From positions 1 to 64,000 of the forward strand of contig PMSI01000005.1 of the NCBI GenBank assembly GCA_003168375.1: a DNA stretch of 64,000 nt, in the 5' to 3' direction. Within the stretch, counting starts at the first letter, position 1. Every line of letters begins with the position of its first letter. Of this stretch, positions 43,043 through 52,274 are shown in pieces. Source of the DNA: Vulcanimicrobiota bacterium. Its GTDB lineage: Bacteria > Vulcanimicrobiota > Vulcanimicrobiia > Vulcanimicrobiales > Vulcanimicrobiaceae. A program made the translations under genes and the position numbers. The notes beneath the pieces are model-generated. The model was not told where the DNA came from. It worked only from the letters and a program-made list of their open reading frames with translations, and did no database searches.

Positions 43043-44764
43043 TCAGTACACCAGCTTTCCGATGCGGCCCGGATTGAGGCCGGTGCCCGGTTCGGCGAAC
43101 CAGAGCGAGCCGTCAGGCGCGACCGCGATCCCCCGCAGGCCGAGTCCGCTAATCGGCGAGGTGTACTCGGTGACCGTGCCGCCGGTCGTTATCCGGCCGA
43201 TCTTATCGAGACCGGTCTCGGTGAACCACAGGGCCCCGTCTTGACCGACCGTGATGCCGGTCGGCCCTGAGTTCGGGGTGAGCGTCGGGAACTCGCCCGT
43301 CACCGAGAACGAGTTCGGCGAGAGCCGGCCGATCTTGTTGCTGCCGAACTCGGCGAACCAAAGGTTGCCGTCGGGGCCGCGGACGATCGATTCGGGGACC
43401 GTCCCGGCGGTCAGGCTGATCTCGGACTGCGCCGTGAACAGATCGGCGATCCGGCCGATCTTGTCGGTGGCGGATTCCGTGTAGTACAGGTTGTTGTCGG
43501 GCGCGGTCGCGATCCCGAACGGTCCAGAGTTTGCAGTCGGGATGCTCGTCTCGCCTGCGACCCCCGAGCTGATCCCCTGGAAGCCGACACGGCTGCTGCC
43601 GTTGGCGACGTACCAGATGTTGCCGTCGAGCCGGTCGACCAGCCCGAGCGGATTGTCGGGCGGCGGCGGCGCGAACAGTGTCGAGAACTCGGTAAACGTG
43701 CCCGTCGTCGTGACCTTCGCGATCTTGCTCGTGCCGGGCGGCGGCGTCGTCGAGAACTCGGTGAACCACAGGTTGCCGTCCGACGCACCGACGATCATCT
43801 GCGGCTGCGCGTTCGCGGTCGGCACGGTGAACTCGGTGACCACGCCCGCCGGCGTGATCCGCGCTACCTTGCCGCCCGGGTTCTCGGTAAACCACATGTT
43901 GCCGTCGCTGCCGGCCGCGATCCACTGCGGGCGGTTCGCAGCGACCGGAATCGAGAACTGGTAGAACGTCGGTGTCGGCGTAAAGGCCGTCGACACCGAG
44001 CTGATGCCGGTTCCGTTGGCGACGACCGTCGCGGTCGGACCGCCGGGCAGGCCGCTGTTCAGCGTCCCGCCGTTGTAGGTCAGCGTCGTCGTCGTGGACG
44101 AGTTCGGAATGGTCGTCGTCGAAAGCGAGAGCGTCCCGCTGTTCGTCGAATCGTTGACCGCCAGGTGGATCGGCACGCTGTAGTCGCCGGGGCCGACGAT
44201 CGTGTTACCGTCGGCGTCCCTGGCGGTGACGTTGACGTTGACCGTCGCGGGAACCCCTGCGTTGGGCGCGGGATTGCTGAGCGAGATCGTTACCGAGCTG
44301 ACCACGCCGTTCAGCACCGCCGCGACGGTGTTGGCGGCGCCGAGGACGATCGCTTTCGTCACCGAGGCGCGGCTCAGGACGTTGCCCTGACCGTTCTGAT
44401 CGTCGTACGTCTGGAAGACAAACGTGTCGGTGCCGACCGGCGCGTCGATCACGATCGTCGTGGCCGGCGCGTTCAGGTACTGCGGCGTCCCGCCGTTGAC
44501 CGTGACCGAAACGCTGCGCGCCGTCGCCGGGACGTAGCGCGGACTGCGGCGGACCGACTGTGTCGTGTCGTTCCACTTCATCGTGAACGTCACGCTCGCG
44601 GTGCCCTTGTTGGGCTGCTGCTGCGTTGTCGCCGGCGTCGCGGGGCTGCTGCCGCCGCCGCCCGAGCAGCCTGCGGCGAGAAGGGCGATCATCGCGCCGC
44701 CGGCGAGGCGCAGCACAAGGTGCGATGACCGATGACGGATGGCGGGCAAAATGCCCATTCGCAT
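43043..44764 (-). CDS. Secreted lipoprotein with Vgb/NHL-type beta-propeller
   Basis: 573 residues. Lipoprotein signal (AGGAMIALLAAGC). The N-terminal third holds two Ig-like beta domains. The C-terminal part has at least seven repeats of the kind GSDGNMWFTENPGGKVARIT, DGNLWFAEFGSNKIGRLS and DGALWFTETGLDKIGRIT, which form a virginiamycin-B-lyase-like propeller. Lyase activity is not implied; many such proteins bind ligands at the surface. ATG 44764 has GAGGAG a few bases upstream. Confidence 0.82.
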   Translation of the reverse strand: MRMGILPAIRHRSSHLVLRLAGGAMIALLAAGCSGGGGSSPATPATTQQQPNKGTASVTFTMKWNDTTQSVRRSPRYVPATARSVSVTVNGGTPQYLNAPATTIVIDAPVGTDTFVFQTYDDQNGQGNVLSRASVTKAIVLGAANTVAAVLNGVVSSVTISLSNPAPNAGVPATVNVNVTARDADGNTIVGPGDYSVPIHLAVNDSTNSGTLSLSTTTIPNSSTTTTLTYNGGTLNSGLPGGPTATVVANGTGISSVSTAFTPTPTFYQFSIPVAANRPQWIAAGSDGNMWFTENPGGKVARITPAGVVTEFTVPTANAQPQMIVGASDGNLWFTEFSTTPPPGTSKIAKVTTTGTFTEFSTLFAPPPPDNPLGLVDRLDGNIWYVANGSSRVGFQGISSGVAGETSIPTANSGPFGIATAPDNNLYYTESATDKIGRIADLFTAQSEISLTAGTVPESIVRGPDGNLWFAEFGSNKIGRLSPNSFSVTGEFPTLTPNSGPTGITVGQDGALWFTETGLDKIGRITTGGTVTEYTSPISGLGLRGIAVAPDGSLWFAEPGTGLNPGRIGKLVY

Positions 44765-45031
44765 AACTCCTCTACCTGAAGGACTGGAGGATGTGCGGAC
44801 CCGGTCGCACGGCGAGCGGCACAAGAGAGAAGCCGACCGCCCGGACGATGCACCTTGGAAACCCGTCCGCCGTTTCCTTGGTACGGTCGGTCCCGATTGT
44901 CCGAATGTGACCGCCTTGCCCGCGTCGCCGTCGGGCCGGAGCCCCTCCGCCGAGCACGTCGCAGGAGTCGCGGGCACCCGCGCGCGAGTAACCGCGGTTC
45001 TCACTTCTCAGAGGTCTAGGGGATCGACAGG
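44765..45031. other. Divergent intergenic region
   Basis: 267 bases between the propeller lipoprotein and the E1-alpha gene. It must hold promoters for both directions. I see no clear -35/-10 pair, no riboswitch signature and no repeat that I can name. Several short GC-rich complementary segments occur. Confidence 0.6.
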
Positions 45032-46072
45032 ATGCCGAAAACCACGGCCACCCGCGGGCGGGAGCTCGACCGGGCGGGGCTGAGCGACGAGCAACTCGTC
45101 GCGATGCTCCGGAACATGCTGCTGCAGCGCCAGCTCGACAACCGTGGTTTCCAGCTCAACCGCCAGGGAAAGATCCCGTTCGCACTCGGCTCTGAGGGGC
45201 ACGAAGCGGTCCAGGCCGGAGCCGCGATGGCGTTCAAGCGGGGCGCGGACGTCTTGGTTCCCTACTATCGCGATCTCGGACTCGCCCTCGGCGTCGGCAT
45301 GACGGCGTTCGAGATCCTCTCGTCGCTCTTCGCCCGGGTGACGGACCGCTCGATGGGGCGGCAGTTCCCGAACCACTATACGAACCACGACCTCGGCGTG
45401 CTCTCGATCTCCTCGATCATCGCCGGGCACTGCACGCACGCGGTCGGCGTCGCGGCCGCCTTCAAGTATCGCCGCGAAGCGGGCCGGGCCGTCCTCTGCG
45501 CGACCGGTGAAGGCGCAACCTCGCAAGGCGAGTGGCACGAATCGGTCAACTACGCCGCGGTCCACGCACTCCCGATCGTCTTCCTGGTCGAGAACAACGA
45601 GTGGGCGATCTCGACCCCCCAAGAGATGCAGATGAAGGTCGCCAACGTCGCCGACAAGGCGCCGGCCTACGGCCTGCCCGGAGCCGTTTGCGACGGCTTC
45701 AGCCCGATCGCCGCCTTCATCGCCGTGCACGAGGCGCTCGAGCGAGCGCGCGGCGGCGGCGGCCCGTCGATCGTCGAGGCAAAGTGCTACCGCTTCCTCT
45801 CGCACTCGACCGACGACGACGATCGGACCTACCGCTCGCGCGAGACGATCGAGGAACACCGCAAGCTCGACCCCGTCCCGCGCTTCGAGCAGGTCTTGAT
45901 CGAGGCCGGCGTCATCGACGAAGCACGCGCACGACAGCTCAAGCAGGATGTGCTCCGCGAAACCAACGACGCGACCGACGCCGCGGAAGCGCAACCTTAT
46001 CCGACCACCGAGAGCCTCTACACCAACGTCGTCGCGGGGGATTATCGCCCGTGGCAGGAGTTCGAGTCGTGA
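45032..46072 (+). CDS. 2-oxoacid dehydrogenase E1 component, alpha subunit
   Basis: 346 residues. The ThDP motif runs from GEGATSQGEWHESVN to VENNEWAIS. The PHYTNHD region (QFPNHYTNHDLG) replaces the phosphorylation loop of animal enzymes. Most like branched-chain 2-oxoacid dehydrogenase E1-alpha (AMLRNMLLQRQLDNRGFQLNRQGKIPF), but pyruvate or acetoin use is possible. First of an E1alpha-E1beta-E2 operon; no E3 dihydrolipoamide dehydrogenase is in the window. Confidence 0.93.
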   Translation: MPKTTATRGRELDRAGLSDEQLVAMLRNMLLQRQLDNRGFQLNRQGKIPFALGSEGHEAVQAGAAMAFKRGADVLVPYYRDLGLALGVGMTAFEILSSLFARVTDRSMGRQFPNHYTNHDLGVLSISSIIAGHCTHAVGVAAAFKYRREAGRAVLCATGEGATSQGEWHESVNYAAVHALPIVFLVENNEWAISTPQEMQMKVANVADKAPAYGLPGAVCDGFSPIAAFIAVHEALERARGGGGPSIVEAKCYRFLSHSTDDDDRTYRSRETIEEHRKLDPVPRFEQVLIEAGVIDEARARQLKQDVLRETNDATDAAEAQPYPTTESLYTNVVAGDYRPWQEFES

Positions 46073-47082
46073 CGGCAACCACGCAGCAGCAGACCGGGAC
46101 GACGGTGATGACCAACGTCGAAGCCGTGCGCACGACGCTGCACGACGCGCTGGTGCGCGACGACCGCGTCCTCATCATGGGCGAAGACGTCGGCGCCCGC
46201 GGCAACGTCTTCCTCATCACCAAGGGCTTTCTGGAAGAGTTTGGCCCGGAGCGCATCGTCGACACGCCGCTCGCCGAGGCGTCGATCGTCGGCGTCGCGA
46301 TCGGGATGGCGATGGAAGGGCTGCGGCCGATCGCCGAGATCCAGTTCGCCGACTTCATCTATCCCGCGTTCAACCAGATCGTCGGCGAAGCCGCGAAGAC
46401 GCGCTATCGCTCGAACGGCGACTACACCTGTCCGATGGTGATCCGCACGCCGTACGGCGGCGGCGTGCGCGGCGCCCTCTCGCACTCGGTCTCGATCGAA
46501 GCGCTGTTCTATCACGTCCCCGGATTGACGATTCTGGCGCCCTCGACGCCGGCCGACATCAAGGGACTGCTCAACGCCGCGATCGAGTGCCCGGATCCGG
46601 TGCTCTTCCTCGAGCACAAGAAGACGTACCGCAGCGTGAAGGGCGAGGTCCCGGGCGGCTACTACACGATCCCGATCGGCAAAGCGGACGTGAAGAAAGC
46701 CGGCACCGACGTGACCGTCGTGTCGTACGGATACAACGCGCACCAGGCGCTCGACGCGGCGAACCGCCTCGAAAGCGACGGCGTCTCGGTCGAGGTGATC
46801 GACTTGCGCTCGATCCGCCCGATGGACAAGACCACGATCCTCGATTCAGTGCGCAAGACGCGCAAGCTGCTCATCATCCACGAAGACAACAAGTTCGGCG
46901 GGATCGGCGCCGAGATCAGCGCGATGGTCGCCGAGGAGGCGCTCTTCGATCTCGACGCGCCGGTTCGCCGCCTCGCCGGCCCCGACGTACCGGCGATGGG
47001 CTACGCGCTCCCGCTCGAGGAAGAGTTTTTGATCTCGACCGACGAGATGGTCCAAGCGATGCGCGACATGGCGAAATTCTGA
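46069..47082 (+). CDS. 2-oxoacid dehydrogenase E1 component, beta subunit
   Basis: 337 residues of the transketolase-type pyrimidine-binding fold. GEDVGARGNVFLITKGFLEEFG, DTPLAEASIVGVAIGMAMEGLRPI, and the C-terminal domain from VTVVSYGYNAHQALDAANRL. GTG 46069 overlaps the E1-alpha stop (GTGA), and its own stop overlaps the E2 ATG. Confidence 0.94.
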   Translation: MTATTQQQTGTTVMTNVEAVRTTLHDALVRDDRVLIMGEDVGARGNVFLITKGFLEEFGPERIVDTPLAEASIVGVAIGMAMEGLRPIAEIQFADFIYPAFNQIVGEAAKTRYRSNGDYTCPMVIRTPYGGGVRGALSHSVSIEALFYHVPGLTILAPSTPADIKGLLNAAIECPDPVLFLEHKKTYRSVKGEVPGGYYTIPIGKADVKKAGTDVTVVSYGYNAHQALDAANRLESDGVSVEVIDLRSIRPMDKTTILDSVRKTRKLLIIHEDNKFGGIGAEISAMVAEEALFDLDAPVRRLAGPDVPAMGYALPLEEEFLISTDEMVQAMRDMAKF

Positions 47083-48389
47083 TGGCCACCACGATCACGA
47101 TGCCGCAGCTGGGCGAGACGGTTACCGAAGGGACCGTCGCGCAGTGGCTCAAGAAGCCCGGCGACAGCGTCGAGAAGTACGAAGCGTTCGTCGAGATATC
47201 GACCGACAAAGTCAACGCCGAGGTGCCTGCACCGGTCACCGGCGTGATCCGCGAGCTCATCGTCAAGGAAGGTGAGACCGTTCCGACCGGAACGCCGATC
47301 GCGATCATCGACGAGGTCGGGGCCGAGACGCCCGCGCCCGTCGGCAGCGGCTCGCCCTCCGAACAGGTCGCCGCCGCCGCGCCGATCATCGCACCGGCGG
47401 CCGCACCGGCGAACGGCGCGTCGGTTACTGGAGCGAACGGCACCTCGAATACCGGCGCGAACGGCGTGCGCGTCTCGCCGGCCGTTCGGCGCCTCGCGCG
47501 CGAGCACGGCATCGACCTGGCGCGCGTCGACGGTACGGGCGATCACGGCCGCATCACCGCGAACGACATTCTGTCGGCCGCAAAGGCCGCTCCGAGCGCG
47601 GGGGTCGCGGCTCCCGCCGTTGCAGGAGCCGTTGCGCCGCCGTCTACGGCGGCTGTCGCGACCCGCGCGAAGCCGTCGTATGCGGGTGCCCGCCCGGGCG
47701 AACTGATCCCGCTGACACAGGCGCGCCGGATCATCGCGCAGCGCATGGTCGACTCGAAACGCACCGCCCCGCACGCTTGGACGATGACCGAAGTCGACGT
47801 CAGCAACGTCTGGAAATGGCGCGCCCGTGAGAAGGACGCGTTCGAGAAGGCGTACGGCGTCAAACTGACGCTGCTGCCGTTCTTCATCCGGGCCGTCGTC
47901 GAGTCGCTCGTGACGTTTCCGCTGATGAACTCGTCGTTCACCGAGGAGGGGATCCGCGTCCACCCTGAGGTGAACGTCGGGATCGCGATCGCGGCCGACG
48001 GCAACCTGATCGTGCCGGTGATCCGCAACGCCGACAAGCTCTCGATCAAGGGGATCGCGCTCGCGGCCGGGGAGCTGATCGACAAAGCGCGCCGAGGGCG
48101 GCTCGGCGCCGACGATCTCGCCGCCGGGACGTTCACCGTGAACAACACCGGCGCCAACGGCTCGATCTTGAGCGCGCCGATTCTGGTCCCCGGCCAAGCG
48201 GGGATCGTCACGAGCGAAGCGGTCGTGAAGCGCCCGGTCGTACGCGACGACGACTCGATCGCGATTCGTTCGATGATGAACGTCTGCATGTCACTCGACC
48301 ACCGCGTCGTCGACGGAGCCGTCGCGAGCGGCTTCCTGAGCGATCTCAAGAAGCGGCTGGAAGCGATGGGACCGGTGGGATCGCTGTAG
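47082..48389 (+). CDS. 2-oxoacid dehydrogenase E2 (dihydrolipoyl acyltransferase)
   Basis: 435 residues. One lipoyl domain (about 1-78) with the lipoylated lysine in EISTDKVNAE, an Ala/Gly/Asn-rich linker with GANG repeats, a peripheral subunit-binding domain (VSPAVRRLAREHGIDLARV) and the catalytic core ending SLDHRVVDGAVAS with the active His. It transfers the acyl group from lipoamide to CoA. The stop overlaps the retropepsin gene by one base. Confidence 0.95.
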   Translation: MATTITMPQLGETVTEGTVAQWLKKPGDSVEKYEAFVEISTDKVNAEVPAPVTGVIRELIVKEGETVPTGTPIAIIDEVGAETPAPVGSGSPSEQVAAAAPIIAPAAAPANGASVTGANGTSNTGANGVRVSPAVRRLAREHGIDLARVDGTGDHGRITANDILSAAKAAPSAGVAAPAVAGAVAPPSTAAVATRAKPSYAGARPGELIPLTQARRIIAQRMVDSKRTAPHAWTMTEVDVSNVWKWRAREKDAFEKAYGVKLTLLPFFIRAVVESLVTFPLMNSSFTEEGIRVHPEVNVGIAIAADGNLIVPVIRNADKLSIKGIALAAGELIDKARRGRLGADDLAAGTFTVNNTGANGSILSAPILVPGQAGIVTSEAVVKRPVVRDDDSIAIRSMMNVCMSLDHRVVDGAVASGFLSDLKKRLEAMGPVGSL

Positions 48390-49951
48390 TGGGTTCGGCC
48401 TTTGGCCGAACCCGCCGGGCTTGGCACTCGGGTTTGCTGCTGACCGCTTTCGTGATTGCCGCCGCGCCCGCTGGGGCGGCGATCGACGACGAACCCGGAG
48501 GGCTCGTCGCGGCGAGCGCCCCGCTCGCGCGGGTCCGTACGCTGTACGAGCGCGCGCACGCCCGCGAGCACACGCGGGCGGTCACGGTGCTCGAGGACTG
48601 GCGGCTCTTTCAAGACGGCACGGTCGGTTCGTACCGCGTCAACCGGCTCGGCAAGGACGTCCGCGAGACGACGACGCTCGGACCGCTCTCGTACGAGCGC
48701 GGCGTACTGCACGGCGTCCGCTGGGAGCAAAACCGCAACGGGATCGTCTTCTCCTATCCAGGGATCCACGAACAGCGCGACGCGGTCAGCGAGCGCACGT
48801 TCCGCGAACCCGGCGACGAGCACTACGTGCACGTTATCGGCGATTCGCCGGCGCTGAGCGCGTACGTGGTCGAGGTGAACCCGCCGACCGGACGGCATGA
48901 GTGGCTGTTCGTCGACAAGCGCAGCGGCAATCTCGTCCGGCGCGAGTACGTCGAGCGGCGGCGGCGGTACAGCACGACCTACGACGACTATCGCAGCGTC
49001 GAGGGCGTCCCCGAACCGTCGCGCGTGCGCACCACCGACTCGCTGGGCAACGAGCGCGAGCAGATCCTGGTGAACCGTTCGCTCGACACGACGCCCGACG
49101 TGCGCGACGTCGATCAACCACCGACGCGCCGGCTGGTCGAGTTTCCGGAGCGGCAGACGACGGTCCGGCTTCCCGTGCGCTTCGTCAACGGGCTCGCCGT
49201 CGTGCGCGTCATCGTCGGTCGCGGGGCGTACGATTTCTTGCTCGACTCGGGCGCAGCCGGGATCGTCGTCGACCCCTCAGTCGTGCAGCAGCAGGGCCTG
49301 GACCACTACGGAGGGCGCGTCGGCTCGACGCTGGGAACGTTCCCCGAGAGCACGACGATCGCGCCGCAGATCACCCTCGGCGGCCTGCGAATGCGCAACG
49401 TCGTCTGCCGCGTAGTGACGATTCCGTTCCACGCCAACGCTCACACGCACATCGCCGGCCTGCTCGGGTTCGAGTTCTTCGCCGACACCGTCGTGCACTT
49501 CGATCTCGAGAAGAACCTCGCCGAGGCGATCGCGCCCGAACACTTCCGCGCGCCCACGGATACCGCTGCGGTCACCGTCGCGCTCGACGACAAGACGCCG
49601 GCGGTCCAGGCACGCGCCGGCAGCGCCAACGGGCGCGTCATCCTCGACACCGGCGCAAACCGCACCGTGTTCGAAATGGCGTTCGCCGAGCGCGGCGACT
49701 TCACGCCGGAACGCGTCGCCAGCACGATGCACGTGCGCGGAATCGGCGGCTACACGAACGCGGAACCGACCCGCCTCCCGACCTTCGAGTTCGGCGGAAT
49801 CTACACCCGCGGCGCGACCGCCGACGTCGCGAACGCCGACCTCGGCACCGAGGACGTCGACGGGATCATCGGGACCGACTTGCTGAAAACCTACGACCTC
49901 TGGTTCGACTACCGCGCGAACGCCGTGCACGTCCGCCGCGCGAAGCGCTGA
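48389..49951 (+). CDS. Secreted protein with two retropepsin-like domains
   Basis: 520 residues. An N-terminal signal (LLLTAFVIAAAPAGAA). Residues about 30-240 form a beta-rich segment that could resemble an outer-membrane lipoprotein-sorting-like domain. Two aspartic-protease motifs follow: DFLLDSGAAGIVV (about 288) and VILDTGANRTVFE (about 418). Each is followed by an Ile/Gly-rich flap (LLGFEFFADTVV; IIGTDLLKTYDL), so the protein may contain an internal pseudo-dimer. GTG start overlaps the E2 stop, an unexpected partner. Confidence 0.82.
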   Translation: MGSAFGRTRRAWHSGLLLTAFVIAAAPAGAAIDDEPGGLVAASAPLARVRTLYERAHAREHTRAVTVLEDWRLFQDGTVGSYRVNRLGKDVRETTTLGPLSYERGVLHGVRWEQNRNGIVFSYPGIHEQRDAVSERTFREPGDEHYVHVIGDSPALSAYVVEVNPPTGRHEWLFVDKRSGNLVRREYVERRRRYSTTYDDYRSVEGVPEPSRVRTTDSLGNEREQILVNRSLDTTPDVRDVDQPPTRRLVEFPERQTTVRLPVRFVNGLAVVRVIVGRGAYDFLLDSGAAGIVVDPSVVQQQGLDHYGGRVGSTLGTFPESTTIAPQITLGGLRMRNVVCRVVTIPFHANAHTHIAGLLGFEFFADTVVHFDLEKNLAEAIAPEHFRAPTDTAAVTVALDDKTPAVQARAGSANGRVILDTGANRTVFEMAFAERGDFTPERVASTMHVRGIGGYTNAEPTRLPTFEFGGIYTRGATADVANADLGTEDVDGIIGTDLLKTYDLWFDYRANAVHVRRAKR

Positions 49952-49961
49952 GGCCGCGAGA

Positions 49962-50426
49962 TCACGGCGTAGGCTTGATCCCGCTCGCGTACTTGCCCGG
50001 CCCGATCAGCGTCAGCCGCATCTTCCGCGGTGCGCCCGTGCCGCTGCCGGTCGGATCGCGCGAGATGTGCGTCCAGGTCCCTTCCTGAATCAGCTGGTCG
50101 AAGACGATCGTACCGGCGGTTCCGGCAGCGTCGAGCGCCCGGCACACGTCGAGCGGCGAGCCGGCGCTCGGGCACACGAAGTCGCACGCATATCCGAGGC
50201 GGTGCGCGCTGTTCTTCACCCCGCCGACGGAGTTGTTCACCGCTTCGCTGCGGAAGGCTGAATTGATCGTCATCGTGCGGTTACCCAAGACGGCGCGCAC
50301 CTTCTCCAAGAACGCCGCCAGCAAGCGCAGGCGCTCGATCTCATCGGCGTTCGGCGTGTTGTCGAGCCCGGTGTTGGTCGTCGTCAGCTCCGCCAGCGTG
50401 AAGTTGGGACTCAGTTGCTGCGCCAT
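49962..50426 (-). CDS. Peptidase M15A-like (phage-type D-Ala-D-Ala carboxypeptidase)
   Basis: 154 residues. FTLAELTTTNTGLDNTPN is the N-terminal segment typical of phage endolysin-like M15A peptidases. NSAFRSEAVNNSVGG, SAHRLGYACDFVCP and WTHISR provide the zinc and catalytic residues. No signal peptide. It cleaves peptide cross-links of peptidoglycan in its relatives. No other phage genes are around it, so it may be a domesticated or stray gene. ATG 50426. Confidence 0.85.
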   Translation of the reverse strand: MAQQLSPNFTLAELTTTNTGLDNTPNADEIERLRLLAAFLEKVRAVLGNRTMTINSAFRSEAVNNSVGGVKNSAHRLGYACDFVCPSAGSPLDVCRALDAAGTAGTIVFDQLIQEGTWTHISRDPTGSGTGAPRKMRLTLIGPGKYASGIKPTP

Positions 50427-50439
50427 GCGCGATCGCCTC

Positions 50440-51018
50440 CTACCCCTTGCGGCGCCGATGGGCTCGCTTGTCGCGGCCGTCGCGCTCGCGCAGTAAGACT
50501 GCGGTGATGAAGACGCTTTTCCCCTCCGTGTACGCGTCCCGGTCCTCGCGGTAGCGTTCCGCGAGTTCGCGCTTGAGGGCGCCATACTGCGCCGCCAGCG
50601 CCGGATCGCCCCGCAGCGCGTCGCGCAGGATCAGGTGCGCCTGCAGCGGCACCGCACCGGACGCGCAGACATAGAGATGGTGGCGCGGCATCTGCTTCGT
50701 GGCGCGGAACGCTTCCCGTCCGACGATCCCGAGATCTCCCAGGTGCGTATAGCCGAGCTGCCCGAGCCGTCGCATGACCTCGTCCAGATCGCCGGCGCGG
50801 CGGATCACGACGTCGACGTCGACGATCGGCTTCGCCTCGAGCCCGGGGACGGCGGTGCTGCCGATGTGCTCGATACCGACCGCCAAATCGCCGAGCGCCT
50901 CAGCAACGGGCGCGCGCACTCGCTCGAACGACGCCGGCCAGGCGGGATCGTACGGGACGACGACGACCGGTTCGGCGCGCTCTTCGGGCGAGATCGGATC
51001 GATTCGCGGGTCTTTCAC
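50440..51018 (-). CDS. GrpB family nucleotidyltransferase-like protein
   Basis: 192 residues. VVVVPYDPAWPASFERVRAPV, EHIGSTAVPGLEAKPIVDVDVVI (the nucleotidyltransferase GS...D-x-D pattern) and RHHLYVCASGAVPLQAHLILRDAL are the GrpB/DUF1069 signatures. The biochemical role is unproven. The two leftward genes here (with the M15 peptidase) are separated by 13 bases. Confidence 0.87.
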   Translation of the reverse strand: MKDPRIDPISPEERAEPVVVVPYDPAWPASFERVRAPVAEALGDLAVGIEHIGSTAVPGLEAKPIVDVDVVIRRAGDLDEVMRRLGQLGYTHLGDLGIVGREAFRATKQMPRHHLYVCASGAVPLQAHLILRDALRGDPALAAQYGALKRELAERYREDRDAYTEGKSVFITAVLLRERDGRDKRAHRRRKG

Positions 51019-51144
51019 GCTACCTCTCAGGGCGGCTCCGGGGCACGCTCGATTCTACCCGAGACGGCAAGGGAGCGTCCAACGCCGGGAGTCTCGGGCG
51101 GGCATTGGGAAGAGCGGCTACCTTGCCTTACTCTCGGGGGTGCT

Positions 51145-52239
51145 ATGGGAGACGACCCAAATTCGGACGATCGTGAGCGCACGGAGCTCGTCAATCCCTG
51201 GATGACGCTTTGGCTTCCGAAGCAGCTCCTCGCGCTTTGCGTGATCGCGCTGCTCTTGCTCATCGGATCCGCCGTCCTCGAGGACCGGGCGAAGCTCACC
51301 GCTTTCTGGGACGATCCGAAGTTCTGGTCCGAGATGTTACGGGACGTCGCGGTCACGTTGGGTATCGCGGTCGCCGTCATCATCAGCATCGAAAAGGCGG
51401 CCCGGCAACAGCTCGAGAGTCTTCTTCTGCGCGATCTGCACTCGTTTCGGGACGCGGCGAATGCAAAAATGACCGAAGCGATCGTAGAAATTACGGCAGT
51501 GCGCGATGTCGCCGTCAAAGAGCTCGAGCTCTTTCGCGAGATCGCGGAGAAGGCGCTCGCGAATGTTGCAGCCGACGTGTTCAACGAGGTCCTGTTTCGG
51601 CGCTTTCCCAAGAGCATCGGCGACGAGATCCACGAGCTCGTCCTTAAAGCCGACTTCTTCCGGCACGACTATCTCGTGACGTTCGAAATGAAAATGAAAC
51701 AGGCGACGCCGCGAGATCCAAAGGTTCCGCCGGTGAACGTCATGGAGATATCCACGACGATGCGCTATGAAATAGAAAACATCGCGCTGCAGCCCAAGGA
51801 CTACGAGATCGTCGTTCAGCTGGAGGACGCGCCGGTGTATCCGATCGTTGAGACGCCGATGCAGATCGAGCAGGTGACAGTGGACGGCGCATTGCTGTCG
51901 CTCGACGCCATCGACCTGGCGCAAGAGCGCCTCATTTTCAAACATCTCGTCAAAGACATTCAACCCGGTCAGCGGAAGAAGATCTCGACGAAGTTCAGGA
52001 TGATCAAATCGCTCGACGACTACGAGATCTGGACGAGCCTGACGCCGGGTGACGGCATGCGGATCATCGTCTACTTCCCGCCCAACCTGACGCACTGGGG
52101 AGCGTTCGAGATCCATCGCAAGAAGGTCACCATCGAAAGGGGAGGGCAATCCGCCGTCCTGCGGCTCGAGGGCCCGATTCTCCCGGAGCAAGGGCTGGTG
52201 TTGTGGTGGCGGTACTCGGAGGTATTGCCGAGCGCCTGA
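51145..52239 (+). CDS. Hypothetical membrane-anchored protein, atypical composition
   Basis: 364 residues. Two membrane segments (about residues 27-46 and 65-90) are followed by a long charged helical part (LLLRDLHSFRDAANAKMTEAI onward) and a C-terminal beta domain of about 200 residues (YEIENIALQPKDYEIVVQLED). No family recognised. It is visibly richer in A and T (for example GAATGCAAAAATGACC) than its neighbours, uses codons such as AAA, ATA and GAA more freely, and stands alone; horizontal acquisition is likely. ATG 51145. Confidence 0.75.
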   Translation: MGDDPNSDDRERTELVNPWMTLWLPKQLLALCVIALLLLIGSAVLEDRAKLTAFWDDPKFWSEMLRDVAVTLGIAVAVIISIEKAARQQLESLLLRDLHSFRDAANAKMTEAIVEITAVRDVAVKELELFREIAEKALANVAADVFNEVLFRRFPKSIGDEIHELVLKADFFRHDYLVTFEMKMKQATPRDPKVPPVNVMEISTTMRYEIENIALQPKDYEIVVQLEDAPVYPIVETPMQIEQVTVDGALLSLDAIDLAQERLIFKHLVKDIQPGQRKKISTKFRMIKSLDDYEIWTSLTPGDGMRIIVYFPPNLTHWGAFEIHRKKVTIERGGQSAVLRLEGPILPEQGLVLWWRYSEVLPSA

Positions 52240-52274
52240 GGCGATGCCGACAGCCGCGGCGAAACCCGTGGGCC

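Noticed and set aside
44765-45031. c-di-GMP riboswitch or other known leader
   Set aside because: The core conserved strings are absent; only general GC-rich complementarity.
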